The notes beneath the pieces were generated by a model. The model was not told the origin of the DNA. It saw only the letters and a list, made by a program, of their open reading frames with translations, and ran no database searches. Shown one piece after another: positions 16,092-24,675 of a stretch of DNA of 64,000 nucleotides. This DNA comes from Ruegeria spongiae (GTDB lineage Bacteria > Pseudomonadota > Alphaproteobacteria > Rhodobacterales > Rhodobacteraceae), in the NCBI RefSeq assembly GCF_023502395.1, contig NZ_JAMFMB010000006.1, forward strand, positions 62,001 to 126,000, written 5' to 3'. The translations under genes were made by a program, and so were the position numbers. The stretch's first letter is position 1; every line of letters starts with the position of its first letter.

Positions 16092-17069
16092 ATGACCCGG
16101 CCTGTTCGCCCCTCGCCGGAACTGATCGCTGTCGTACAGCGCTGGAATCATGCGGTTCGAACCAAGGACAGGGCCGTGCTGTCCAACATGCTGTCGGGCT
16201 CCGATCACCTGCGGTATCAGGGCACGGCCGAAGGGGAAAGCTGGTCCGGCGCGCTGTTTCGCAAGGGGTTTCCCGATCATGTGGCCGAAATCCCGGATTT
16301 TGACTGGGACGAACACAGCCTCGAGGCCTTCGAATGCGGCGCGGTCGGCTGGGCGCATTGCATCGCAACGCTGCGCTTTGCCAGCAACCAAAAGGCGATG
16401 CTGCACCGGTTCACCTTTGTCCTGCATCTGGAAGACGGGCTGTGGAAGATGATCCAGTTCCACGTGTCCAACCCGATACCGAATATGGAAAAGATCGGCA
16501 TCGAACACAAAGCGCTAGAGGCGCTGATCGACGCGGCGCGGGACGGGTTCCGTCAGGGCCAGCGCGAGGGCATGGCATCGGTGATGTTCACGGATATCGT
16601 CAATTCCTCTGCCATCGCAGAAACGCTGGGGGATCGGGTCTGGACCGAAGCGGTTCGAAAACACCTCGACCTGACCCGTGATGCGATCGAGGGTCAAGGT
16701 GGTCAACTGGTAAAATCGCTGGGCGACGGAACGATGTCCAGCTTCTCTTCTGCGCGGGCCGCGTTGCTGGCAGCCACCGAGTTGCAGCGGCGCAACCGGA
16801 CACAGCAAGAGGACCCACAGCTTCGGATTCGCATCGGAATTCATTCAGGCGACGTGATCCAGACCGATGACGATTTTTTCGGAACGGTCGTGAACAAGGC
16901 GGCACGGGTTGCCGCCTCTGCCGAGCCGGGTGAGATTTGTGTGTCCGATGCGACGCGACTGCTGGCCGGCAGCGAGGGCGATCTGAGTTTCGGGGCCTCC
17001 CGGTCGGTCTTGCTGAAGGGCTTGCCCGGTGAACACACGACCTTCGCATTGAAGTGGTCGCAGACCTAA
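16092..17069 (+). CDS. NTF2-like domain fused to class III adenylate/guanylate cyclase
   Basis: A 325-residue soluble protein. Residues 1-130 look like an NTF2/SnoaL-type alpha+beta domain (WNHAVRTKDRAVLSNML, then HRFTFVLHLEDGLWKMIQFHVS), a fold used to bind small ligands. Residues 160-320 form a class III cyclase domain: FTDIVNSS with metal Asp168, SLGDGTMSSF with metal Asp212, IGIHSGDVI, and VVNKAARVAA with Asn268 and Arg272 of the transition-state pair. The enzyme would make cAMP (or cGMP) as a homodimer. The ligand controlling it is unknown. It sits 13 bases after the DoeA-like gene and overlaps the convergent tadA by 4 bases. Confidence 0.85.
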   Translation: MTRPVRPSPELIAVVQRWNHAVRTKDRAVLSNMLSGSDHLRYQGTAEGESWSGALFRKGFPDHVAEIPDFDWDEHSLEAFECGAVGWAHCIATLRFASNQKAMLHRFTFVLHLEDGLWKMIQFHVSNPIPNMEKIGIEHKALEALIDAARDGFRQGQREGMASVMFTDIVNSSAIAETLGDRVWTEAVRKHLDLTRDAIEGQGGQLVKSLGDGTMSSFSSARAALLAATELQRRNRTQQEDPQLRIRIGIHSGDVIQTDDDFFGTVVNKAARVAASAEPGEICVSDATRLLAGSEGDLSFGASRSVLLKGLPGEHTTFALKWSQT

Positions 17070-17515
17070 CGCCGCGCTGCAAAGAACGCCTTGAGCAGAC
17101 GCTCGGACTCCTCTGCGCCGATCCCATCGTAGACAAGTGGCGCATGATGCGCCTGAGGGTGGCTGAACACGCGCGCGCCATGGGCGACGCCGCCCGATTT
17201 CGGATCGGCGGCACCGTAGTAGATGCGCCCGATCCGGGCAGCGGCCAGTGCGGCGGCACACATCGCACAAGGCTCCAGCGTGACAAAAAGGTCATGCCCG
17301 GTCAGCCGCTCGGACCCGGCAGAGGCGCAGGCGGAGCGCAGGGCAAGGATTTCGGCATGCGCGGTGGGGTCGTTCAGTTCGCGGGTCCGGTTCCCGGCGG
17401 CGGCGGCCACGGTCCCGTCCGGCGCGACGATCACGGCACCCACCGGCACTTCGCCGCGCTTGGCAGCCGCGCGCGCTTCGTCCAGGGCCTGCGCCATGTG
17501 GGATCGGAACACCAT
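17066..17515 (-). CDS. tadA: tRNA-specific adenosine(34) deaminase
   Basis: A 149-residue zinc deaminase that converts A34 of tRNA-Arg(ACG) to inosine for wobble decoding. The catalytic HAE motif (His53, Glu55) and PCAMC motif (Cys83, Cys86) bind zinc and activate water. NDPTAHAEILALR and GRIYYGAADPKSGG are TadA-specific contexts, as opposed to cytidine or guanine deaminases. An alternative ATG lies at residue 7. It is convergent with the cyclase gene and divergent from rluB. Confidence 0.95.
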   Translation of the reverse strand: MVFRSHMAQALDEARAAAKRGEVPVGAVIVAPDGTVAAAAGNRTRELNDPTAHAEILALRSACASAGSERLTGHDLFVTLEPCAMCAAALAAARIGRIYYGAADPKSGGVAHGARVFSHPQAHHAPLVYDGIGAEESERLLKAFFAARR

Positions 17516-17576
17516 GCCCCTGACTGCCGCACATCTTCGGGTTTCGCAAGCCGGGCAAATGGTCTAAAGCCCGGCC

Positions 17577-18410
17577 ATGAGCACCACACCCCCTCCCGGC
17601 GACCGGATCGCCAAGGTTCTGGCCCGCGCCGGGATCGCCTCGCGCCGCGAAGCCGAACGCATGATCGAGGCCGGTCGCGTCACCGTAAACGGCAATAAGA
17701 TCGACAGCCCGGCGCTGAACGTCACTGCCAGTGACAAGATCACCGTCGATGGCAAACCCGTTGCTGAACCCGAACCCGCGCGGCTCTGGCTTTACAACAA
17801 GCCCACCGGGCTGGTGACCACGACCAGCGACGAGAAAGGCCGCGCCACCATCTATGACGGGCTGCCCGAAGAACTGCCGCGGGTGATGACCGTCGGTCGG
17901 CTCGACCTCAATTCCGAAGGGTTGTTGCTGCTGACCAATGATGGCGGCGTCAAGCGCAAGCTGGAACTGCCCTCGACCGGGTGGCTGCGCAAATACCGGG
18001 TCCGGATCAATGGCCGCCCCAAAGACGAGGATTTCGCACCGCTGCGCCAGGGTCTGGTGATCGACGGAGAGCGGTTCCAGAAAATGATCGTGACCCTGGA
18101 CCGCCAACAGGGCGCAAATGCCTGGATCACCATCGGGTTGCGCGAAGGCAAAAACCGCGAAATCCGCCGTGCGATGGAGGATATCGGCTTTGCCGTGAAC
18201 CGGCTGATCCGGGTGTCTTATGGCCCGTTCCAGCTGGGAAATCTCAAGTCGGGCGAGGTCGAAGAGGTGCGCCGTCGGGTGCTGCGCGACCAGCTTGGGT
18301 TGGACGTTGAAGTCAAGCCTGCCGACAAGCCAACGGGCAAACCCACCGGCAAACGCCCCGTCAGGCCGCAACGTCACCGCACGAGCGCGCCCAAAAACCC
18401 ACGCTCATGA
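17577..18410 (+). CDS. rluB: 23S rRNA pseudouridine synthase, RluB type
   Basis: A 277-residue RsuA/RluB-family enzyme. The N-terminal S4 RNA-binding domain (residues 9-65) includes GIASRREAERMIEAGRVTVNG. The catalytic core has GRLDLNSEGLLLLTNDG with catalytic Asp110, followed by GKNREIRRAM. The basic C-terminal tail, rich in Lys, Arg and Pro, is typical of RluB, which modifies U2605 of 23S rRNA. RluE and RluF differ in the tail. It stands divergent from tadA. Confidence 0.93.
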   Translation: MSTTPPPGDRIAKVLARAGIASRREAERMIEAGRVTVNGNKIDSPALNVTASDKITVDGKPVAEPEPARLWLYNKPTGLVTTTSDEKGRATIYDGLPEELPRVMTVGRLDLNSEGLLLLTNDGGVKRKLELPSTGWLRKYRVRINGRPKDEDFAPLRQGLVIDGERFQKMIVTLDRQQGANAWITIGLREGKNREIRRAMEDIGFAVNRLIRVSYGPFQLGNLKSGEVEEVRRRVLRDQLGLDVEVKPADKPTGKPTGKRPVRPQRHRTSAPKNPRS

Positions 18411-18492
18411 GTACTTTAGCGCAACCTTCCCCCTAGCAAGGCGCGCCTGCATCGCCTAGATTCGCGTCAACGTAGCCGCAATCGGGGGAGTC

Positions 18493-18582
18493 ATGTCTCA
18501 ATCTGGCATCCAGAAGGCCGCCTTTATAGGGCTTTTGATCCTGATGCTGGGTGTCGCCACCGGCTGGATCGGCGGGCTCTGA
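18493..18582 (+). CDS. Small hydrophobic membrane peptide, 29 residues
   Basis: ATG at 18493 follows GGGGGAG at a 5-base spacing. The frame encodes a 29-residue peptide of a short polar start (MSQSGIQ), one 18-20 residue hydrophobic helix and a GWIGGL end. The stop is 4 bases before the XpaC start, so it is the first cistron of that run. It has no sequence identity I can name. A single-pass inner-membrane microprotein is the simplest reading. Confidence 0.6.
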   Translation: MSQSGIQKAAFIGLLILMLGVATGWIGGL

Positions 18583-18586
18583 CGTC

Positions 18587-19495
18587 ATGGCACAGAAATT
18601 TGGCGGGAAATACAGCCCGCAATCGACCGATGACACCACACAGATCCCCAACCAGCGCGGCCAGTTCGACGGAGCGCGGGTCGATCCGGCGGGATTCCGC
18701 ACAAATATCCTGTTCCTGCCACCGCTGCTGATTGCGTTCTTTTCGCTCAATGACGGGGCGGTTGGCCTGACTCTGGGGCTGGTTGCCGCCGCCCTGCTGG
18801 TGCTGGCGGCCTGGGTGCTGCGCGAGGGGTTGCGCGCCGAAAGCGCCTATCACGCCCGCAAGGTGGCCCGCCGCCCGGCCTTTCCGCGCAAGATCTTCGC
18901 CTCGGCCCTGACCGGGCTGGGCATCGGTCTGGCCGCCTACAAGAATGATATGCTCGATGCCGGGTCCGCCAGCCTGCTGGCTCCGGCTCTCTATGGTATT
19001 GCCACGGCAGTGCTGCATGGGACGGCGTTTGGCCTCGACCCGATGCAGGACAAGGGCATGGAAGGCATCGACACCTTCCAGCAGGATCGCGTCGCCCGCG
19101 CCGTCGATGAAGCCGAAACGCTGCTGGCCGACATGAGCGATGCCATCAAACGCGCCGGTGATCGCAAGGTCGAGGCGCGGGTCGAACGGTTCCAGACCAC
19201 CGCGCGCGAGCTGTTCCGCACGGTCGAGGAAGACCCGCGCGACCTGACCGCCGCGCGCAAATATCTGACCGTCTATCTGCGCGGGGCCCGTGATGCCTCG
19301 ATCAAGTTTGCCGACATCCATGCCCGCACCAGCGATCCGCAGGCGCTGGCCGATTACACTGCGCTGCTGGACGATCTTGAGCAGAACTTCGCCGCGCGCA
19401 CCCGCAAGATGCTGCTGGATGACCGCAGCGACCTGACTGTTGAAATCGACGTGCTGCGGGAACGGTTGCAGCGCGAAGGCGTGCAGCTGGACTGA
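18587..19495 (+). CDS. XpaC-like protein (5-bromo-4-chloroindolyl phosphate hydrolysis family)
   Basis: A 302-residue protein with two or three N-terminal hydrophobic segments (ILFLPPLLIAFF, then LGLVAAALLVLAAWVL) and a cytoplasmic helical domain from about residue 160. The latter contains QDRVARAVDEAETLLADM and RKYLTVYLRGARDASIKFAD, typical of XpaC. In Bacillus and elsewhere XpaC is encoded beside TelA, as here. The chosen ATG at 18587 has a conserved MAQKFGGKYSP start; the frame is open 12 codons further but overlaps the small peptide. The family name is historical and no enzyme activity is assumed. Confidence 0.85.
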   Translation: MAQKFGGKYSPQSTDDTTQIPNQRGQFDGARVDPAGFRTNILFLPPLLIAFFSLNDGAVGLTLGLVAAALLVLAAWVLREGLRAESAYHARKVARRPAFPRKIFASALTGLGIGLAAYKNDMLDAGSASLLAPALYGIATAVLHGTAFGLDPMQDKGMEGIDTFQQDRVARAVDEAETLLADMSDAIKRAGDRKVEARVERFQTTARELFRTVEEDPRDLTAARKYLTVYLRGARDASIKFADIHARTSDPQALADYTALLDDLEQNFAARTRKMLLDDRSDLTVEIDVLRERLQREGVQLD

Positions 19496-19527
19496 CCGGC
19501 ACGTCTGAGTAATTAGGGGAGAGATTC

Positions 19528-20718
19528 ATGTCCGATACCGTCCGCAAAAAGGCCGCCGAGGCGACCGCAATCGTCGATGAGGTGACCGCGATCACCTTGC
19601 CGGAACCGCAAAACGCCATCGTTCCGCTGGAAGAGGCCGACGAACCGGTCAAGGCCGAAATCCGAAGCCGTATGAACGAGATCAGTATGGACGACACCAA
19701 CTCGATCGTGTCCTTCGGGTCCGGCGCGCAGGCTGAGTTGCAGGAAATCAGTCAGGCCATGCTGGCCGATGTGCGCAACAAGGATGTGGGTCCTGCCGGT
19801 GACAGTCTGCGCAACATCGTGACCACCATTCGCGGCTTTTCGGTCAGCGAGCTGGATGTGCGGCGCAAGGCAAGCTGGTGGGAACGGCTGATGGGCCGGG
19901 CCGCGCCTTTTGCCAAATTCACCGCCCGCTTCGAAGAGGTGCAGGGCCAGATCGATAAAGTCACCGATGACCTGCTGGGCCACGAACATACGCTGCTGAA
20001 AGACATCAAATCGCTCGACCTGCTCTATGACAAGACGCTGGGATTTTATGACGAGCTGGCGCTGTATATCGCGGCGGGCGAGGAAAAGCTGACCGAGTTG
20101 GACAGCACCGACATCCCCGAAAAAGAAGCCGCAGTCGCGGCTGCGCCCGAGGAAGACCAAGTGATGAAGGCGCAGGAGCTGCGCGACCTGCGTGCCGCCC
20201 GCGACGATCTGGAACGCCGGGTCCATGACCTGAAACTGACGCGGCAGGTGACGATGCAGTCGCTGCCCTCGATCCGACTGGTGCAGGAGAACGACAAGTC
20301 GCTGGTGACCAAGATCAACTCGACGCTGGTCAATACCGTACCGCTCTGGGAGACCCAGCTGGCGCAGGCCGTCACCATCCAGCGCAGCGCCGAAGCCGCC
20401 GCCGCCGTGCGCGACGCCAATGACCTGACCAACGAGTTGCTGACCGCCAATGCCGCCAATCTGCGTGAAAGCAACAAGATGATCCGGCAGGAAATGGAAC
20501 GCGGCGTCTTCGACATCGAAGCGGTCAAACAGGCCAATGCCGACCTGATCGGCACCATCAACGAAAGCCTGCAGATCGCAGACGAGGGCAAGGCCAAACG
20601 CGCCGCCGCCGAAGAGGAACTGCAAAAGATGGAGACCGAACTGCGCGATACGCTGGCTTCGGCCAAGGCGCGCAAGGACGGTCTGGGCGACACCGCATCC
20701 ACAGCGGTTCCCGGCTGA
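19528..20718 (+). CDS. telA: TelA / toxic anion resistance protein
   Basis: A 396-residue, mostly helical cytoplasmic protein. The TelA core is seen in VRRKASWWERLMG (about residues 110-122), LLKDIKSLDLLYDKTL and QSLPSIRLVQENDKSLVTKINSTLVNTVPLWETQLAQAV (residues 250-290), followed by coiled coil. Family members support resistance to tellurite, lithium or cell-wall antibiotics, by an unknown route that is probably envelope-related. It is 32 bases after XpaC with a GGGGAG ribosome binding site. DUF2927 follows after 6 bases. One operon is likely. Confidence 0.92.
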   Translation: MSDTVRKKAAEATAIVDEVTAITLPEPQNAIVPLEEADEPVKAEIRSRMNEISMDDTNSIVSFGSGAQAELQEISQAMLADVRNKDVGPAGDSLRNIVTTIRGFSVSELDVRRKASWWERLMGRAAPFAKFTARFEEVQGQIDKVTDDLLGHEHTLLKDIKSLDLLYDKTLGFYDELALYIAAGEEKLTELDSTDIPEKEAAVAAAPEEDQVMKAQELRDLRAARDDLERRVHDLKLTRQVTMQSLPSIRLVQENDKSLVTKINSTLVNTVPLWETQLAQAVTIQRSAEAAAAVRDANDLTNELLTANAANLRESNKMIRQEMERGVFDIEAVKQANADLIGTINESLQIADEGKAKRAAAEEELQKMETELRDTLASAKARKDGLGDTASTAVPG

Positions 20719-20724
20719 CCTTCG

Positions 20725-21699
20725 GTGCGGCGCGCTGGGGCACATTCTCGGGTCCGTGCGACCCGGATCGGGGCCACGGCCCTTGCCCTGGTGCTGCTTG
20801 CCGCCTGTGAGCAGGGCCTTCAAACCTCGCTGACGCCGCCCCTCCGCCCTGAAGGGCTGGTCCCGGCAAAGCCGGTCGTGGTCGCGCCCTCGGCCAAAAG
20901 CCAGGATCTGGCGCGCTACTACGAAAAGGTGCAGAACGATCTGCTGACCCGCGGGCTGCTGCGCGTGGATGGCGGCGGCCCCGACACGCCCTATGATTCC
21001 GAAGATCTGGTGCGCAATTTCGAAGTGATCGCTTTTTTCGACGAATACGCCCAGACCGCAACGCCGCTGTCCAGCCGCCGCGCCAGCGGACGGCTGAGCC
21101 GCTGGTCCGGCCCGGTGCGGATCAGGACCGAGTTCGGTGCCTCGGTCCCGCTGGAACGGCGCGAACAGGACCGCAAGAATGTCGCCAATTTCGCGGACCG
21201 CCTTGCGCGGCTGACCGGGCATCCGATCAGCGCCGGCAGCCGAAACCCGAATTTTCACGTTTTTGTGGCGGGCGAGGACGATACCGCATTTGTCCAGGCG
21301 CGATTGAAACAGATTATCCCCTCGATCAGCGCAAATGAACTGGTGCTGTTCGACGATCTCCCGCGCTCGTTCTATTGCCTTGTCGTTGCTGTATCCGGCA
21401 ATGGCGCGCCGCAGAACTATACCCGCGCGGTGGCGCTTGTGCGGGCCGAACACCCCGATCTGGTGCGGCTCAGCTGCATCCACGAAGAGATTTCGCAAGG
21501 GCTGGGACTGCCCAATGACAGCCCCGCCGCGCGGCCCTCGATCTTCAATGACGATGACGAGTTTGCGCTGCTGACCAGCCATGACGAGAAACTGCTGAAA
21601 ATGCTCTATGATCCGCGCCTGCGGCAGGGCATGACCGCCGACGAGGCCCGCCCGATAACCCAGCAAATTGCGTTGGAACTTACGGGCCCGTCTTCATAG
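20725..21699 (+). CDS. DUF2927 lipoprotein, metalloprotease-like
   Basis: A 324-residue protein with a signal peptide ending in the lipobox LLAAC (Cys28), so it is a lipoprotein. The DUF2927 domain (about residues 90-290) includes NPNFHVFVAG and CIHEEISQGLGLPNDS near residue 252. HEEISQGLGL resembles the HExxxxGLxL helix of zinc proteases, though proteolysis has not been shown for the family. It starts at a GTG (20725) 6 bases after telA. It is probably periplasmic and works on the same envelope function as its neighbours. Confidence 0.8.
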   Translation: MRRAGAHSRVRATRIGATALALVLLAACEQGLQTSLTPPLRPEGLVPAKPVVVAPSAKSQDLARYYEKVQNDLLTRGLLRVDGGGPDTPYDSEDLVRNFEVIAFFDEYAQTATPLSSRRASGRLSRWSGPVRIRTEFGASVPLERREQDRKNVANFADRLARLTGHPISAGSRNPNFHVFVAGEDDTAFVQARLKQIIPSISANELVLFDDLPRSFYCLVVAVSGNGAPQNYTRAVALVRAEHPDLVRLSCIHEEISQGLGLPNDSPAARPSIFNDDDEFALLTSHDEKLLKMLYDPRLRQGMTADEARPITQQIALELTGPSS

Positions 21700-21725
21700 G
21701 CCCAAAGACAGGAGAACGATTGACC

Positions 21726-22874
21726 ATGGGTATTTTCGACTTTCTTTCCGGTGAATTCATCGATGTCATCCATTGGGTCGATGACACCCGCGACACCATG
21801 GTCTGGCGGTTCCAGCGCGAAGGCCATGAGATCAAATACGGCGCCAAGCTGACCGTGCGCGAAGGGCAGTCGGCAGTGTTTGTGCATGAAGGGCAATTGG
21901 CGGATGTGTTCACGCCGGGGCTTTATATGCTCGAGACCAACAACATGCCGATCATGACGACGCTGCAGCATTGGGATCACGGCTTCAAGAGCCCGTTCAA
22001 ATCCGAGATCTATTTCGTCAACACGACCCGGTTCAACAACCTCAAATGGGGCACCAAGAACCCGATCATGCTGCGGGACCCGGAATTTGGCCCCACCCGC
22101 ATCCGCGCCTTTGGCACCTATACGGTGCGGGTGAAGGACCCGGCCAAGTTCCTGATCGAGATCGTCGGCACCGACGGCGAGTTCACCATGGACGAGATCA
22201 GCTATCAGATCCGCAACATCATCGTGCAGGAGTTTTCCCGTGTCATCGCAGGCTCGGGCATTCCGGTGCTGGACATGGCCGCCAACACCGCCGATCTGGG
22301 CAAGCTGATCGCGGCAGAGGTCTCGCCGGTGCTGGACAGCTACGGGCTGGAGATGCCGGAGTTCTACATCGAGAACATCTCGCTACCGCCTGCAGTCGAG
22401 GCAGCCTTGGACAAGCGGACATCCATGGGGCTGGCCGGTGATCTGGGCAAGTTCACGCAATATTCCGCCGCCGAAGCGATGACCGCTGCTGCCACCAACC
22501 CGAGCGGGGGTGGCGGTATGGGCGCGGGCCTTGGCATGGGAATGGGCATGGCGATGGCGCAGCAAATGGGGAACATGGCAGCGGGGCAACCCAGCGGTCC
22601 CTGGGGCGCGCCCGCCCCCGCTGCCACGCAACCGGCAGCATCCGTGGCACCGCCACCCCCGCCCCCCGTTGAGCATGTGTGGCATATCGCGGTGGAGGGC
22701 CAGACCTCGGGGCCGTTTTCCAAGGCCAAGCTGGGGCGGATGGCCACAGCCGGAGAGATCACCCGCGAGACCTATGTCTGGACCGCTGGTCAGGACGGCT
22801 GGAAACGCGCCGAGGACGTGCAGGAACTGGCGCAGCTGTTTACCATTCTGCCACCGCCGCCTCCGGGCATCTGA
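21726..22874 (+). CDS. SPFH-domain protein with C-terminal GYF_2 domain (YdjI-like)
   Basis: A 382-residue protein. Residues 1-240 form an SPFH/band-7 domain of the virion-core/YdjI subgroup (DVIHWVDDTRDTMVWRF, VREGQSAVFVHEGQLADVF, LPPAVEAALDKR). A Gly/Met-rich linker (about 260-290) and a Pro run follow. A GYF_2 (DUF4339) module at about 318-370 has HVWHIAVEGQTSGPFS and YVWTAGQDGW. It has no membrane helix of its own. The TTG at 21720 is an alternative start. Bacillus YdjI pairs with the zinc-ribbon YdjG, and the same pair is seen here. Confidence 0.88.
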   Translation: MGIFDFLSGEFIDVIHWVDDTRDTMVWRFQREGHEIKYGAKLTVREGQSAVFVHEGQLADVFTPGLYMLETNNMPIMTTLQHWDHGFKSPFKSEIYFVNTTRFNNLKWGTKNPIMLRDPEFGPTRIRAFGTYTVRVKDPAKFLIEIVGTDGEFTMDEISYQIRNIIVQEFSRVIAGSGIPVLDMAANTADLGKLIAAEVSPVLDSYGLEMPEFYIENISLPPAVEAALDKRTSMGLAGDLGKFTQYSAAEAMTAAATNPSGGGGMGAGLGMGMGMAMAQQMGNMAAGQPSGPWGAPAPAATQPAASVAPPPPPPVEHVWHIAVEGQTSGPFSKAKLGRMATAGEITRETYVWTAGQDGWKRAEDVQELAQLFTILPPPPPGI

Positions 22875-22877
22875 CCC

Positions 22878-23966
22878 GTGGCGGAGCTTGAGCATCGGTT
22901 TCCCTGCGACCAATGCGGGGCCGATTACCGGTTTGATCCGCAAAGCGGCGGGCTGGTCTGTGGCCATTGTGGCCATTCCGAGCAGATCAGCGCCGGGCCG
23001 TGGAAGGGCGGCGCCCTGCGCGAGTTGGATTTCGACACCGCCATGGCGCAGGCCCTGCCCGAGGCCGAGATCGAAGAAACCCGCGTGCTGTCATGCCCCA
23101 ATTGCGCGGCGCAGGTCGAGTTTGACCCCGACAGCCATGCCGCCGAATGCCCGTTCTGCGCCACCCCTGTGGTGACCGGCACCGGTATCAACCGCCACAT
23201 CAAGCCGCGCGGCGTGCTGCCTTTCGCACTGGACGAGCGCACCGCACAAAAGGCCATGTCGGATTGGCTGGGCGCGCTTTGGTTTGCACCAAATGGGTTG
23301 CAGGACTACGCCCGCAAGGGGCGCAAGATGCAGGGCATCTATGTGCCCTATTGGACCTTCGACGCGGATACCAAATCGCGCTACCGGGGCGAACGTGGCG
23401 TGGTCTATTACGTGACCCGCACGGTCATGCGCGATGGCAAGAAGGTACAACAGCAGGTTCCGAAAATACGCTGGTCACCGAAATCGGGCCGCGTGGCGCG
23501 GTTCTTTGACGATGTGCTGGTGCTGGCCTCACGTTCGCTGCCCAAGAAATACACCGACGCGCTGGAACCCTGGGACCTGCCCGCGCTGGAGCCGTATCAG
23601 CCGGAATATCTGGCCGGGTTCCGGGCCGAGGCCTATACGGTCGAGCTGAAAGAGGGCTATGGCGAGGCGCGCGCGCATATGGACCGGGTGATCGACCGCG
23701 ATGTACGCTTTGACATCGGCGGCGACCGGCAGCGCGTCCACGGGATCGAAACCGCCGTCTCGGATGTGACCTTCAAGCATATCCTGCTGCCGGTCTGGCT
23801 GGCGGCCTACAAGTTCCGCGGCGAGACGTACCGCTTTGTGGTGAATGGCCGGACCGGCCGGGTGCAGGGCGAACGCCCCTGGTCGGTGATCAAGATCACC
23901 ATCGCGGTCACCCTCGGGCTGCTGGTAGCGGCGGGCGTCGGATATGTGGTCGCGACCAATCAATAA
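22878..23966 (+). CDS. Zinc-ribbon membrane-anchored protein (YdjG-like)
   Basis: A 362-residue protein with two N-terminal zinc ribbons: Cys10/Cys13 with Cys28/Cys31, and Cys73/Cys76 with Cys91/Cys94. A conserved middle (GIYVPYWTFDADTKSRYRG, HILLPVWLAAYKFRGETYRFVVNG) and one C-terminal transmembrane helix (VIKITIAVTLGLLVAAGVGYVV) follow. Homologues are often misnamed primosomal protein N' or TFIIB-like. In B. subtilis the similar YdjG anchors YdjI/PspA at the membrane. The start is a GTG 3 bases after the SPFH gene, so the two are coupled. Confidence 0.85.
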   Translation: MAELEHRFPCDQCGADYRFDPQSGGLVCGHCGHSEQISAGPWKGGALRELDFDTAMAQALPEAEIEETRVLSCPNCAAQVEFDPDSHAAECPFCATPVVTGTGINRHIKPRGVLPFALDERTAQKAMSDWLGALWFAPNGLQDYARKGRKMQGIYVPYWTFDADTKSRYRGERGVVYYVTRTVMRDGKKVQQQVPKIRWSPKSGRVARFFDDVLVLASRSLPKKYTDALEPWDLPALEPYQPEYLAGFRAEAYTVELKEGYGEARAHMDRVIDRDVRFDIGGDRQRVHGIETAVSDVTFKHILLPVWLAAYKFRGETYRFVVNGRTGRVQGERPWSVIKITIAVTLGLLVAAGVGYVVATNQ

Positions 23967-23984
23967 GGCATGAAGGGGCAGCGG

Positions 23985-24656
23985 ATGGACCTGCAGGCAT
24001 TGGACGCATTGATGGCAGAGCGGCACTCCTGCCGCGCCTTCGCGCCCACCGAGATACCGAAAGCCACGATCGCGCAGGTCCTTGCCACCGCCCGCCGGGC
24101 GCCAAGCTGGTGCAATGCCCAGCCCTGGCGGGTCGATGTGACCCGTGGTGCCGCGACCGACCGGTTTCGCGCGGCGCTGATCGAACAGGCGCAAAGCACC
24201 GCACCGAAACCCGATCTGCCCTTTCCCGGCTCTTATAGCGGCGTCTTTCAGGACCGGCGGCGCGCCTGTGGCTGGGCGCTCTATGAGGCGGTGGGGGTCA
24301 CCAAGGGCGACCGGGCGGGATCGGCGCGTGAGATGATGCGGAACTTTGCGCTGTTCGACGCGCCGCATTGCGCGGTCATCTCAAGCCCGGCGGAACTGGG
24401 CGCCTATGGGGCGATGGATTGCGGTGGCTTCGTCACCGCCTTTTGCCTGGCCGCTCAGGCGCTTGGCATCGCGACGATCCCGCAAGCCGCGGTGGCCAGC
24501 CATGGCCCGTTCCTGCACCGGTATTTTGACATTCCGCAGGATTTTCTGGTGCTGTGTGCGATCTCGTTCGGTTATTCCGACACCGCGCATCCAGCCAACG
24601 GGTTTCGCACCGATCGGGCTGAACTGGATGCGTTCACGCAGTGGCACGACGGTTGA
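23985..24656 (+). CDS. Nitroreductase family protein
   Basis: A 223-residue FMN-dependent oxidoreductase. The N-terminal [13 protein letters not shown] and [12 protein letters not shown] supply the FMN phosphate-binding and active-site loops; the late [14 protein letters not shown] and [18 protein letters not shown] are typical. It would reduce nitro-aromatics or quinones with NAD(P)H; the real substrate is unknown. The ATG at 23985 has AAGGGG six bases upstream and is preferred over the in-frame ATG at 23970. It is in the same run as the zinc-ribbon gene and dtd. Confidence 0.88.
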   Translation: MDLQALDALMAERHSCRAFAPTEIPKATIAQVLATARRAPSWCNAQPWRVDVTRGAATDRFRAALIEQAQSTAPKPDLPFPGSYSGVFQDRRRACGWALYEAVGVTKGDRAGSAREMMRNFALFDAPHCAVISSPAELGAYGAMDCGGFVTAFCLAAQALGIATIPQAAVASHGPFLHRYFDIPQDFLVLCAISFGYSDTAHPANGFRTDRAELDAFTQWHDG

Positions 24657-24675
24657 ACAAGGGAGCGTTGGCGAG

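Noticed and set aside
19513-21666. A 717-residue minus-strand open frame across telA and the DUF2927 gene
   Set aside because: Antisense to well recognised genes with good ribosome binding sites; it shows no domain.
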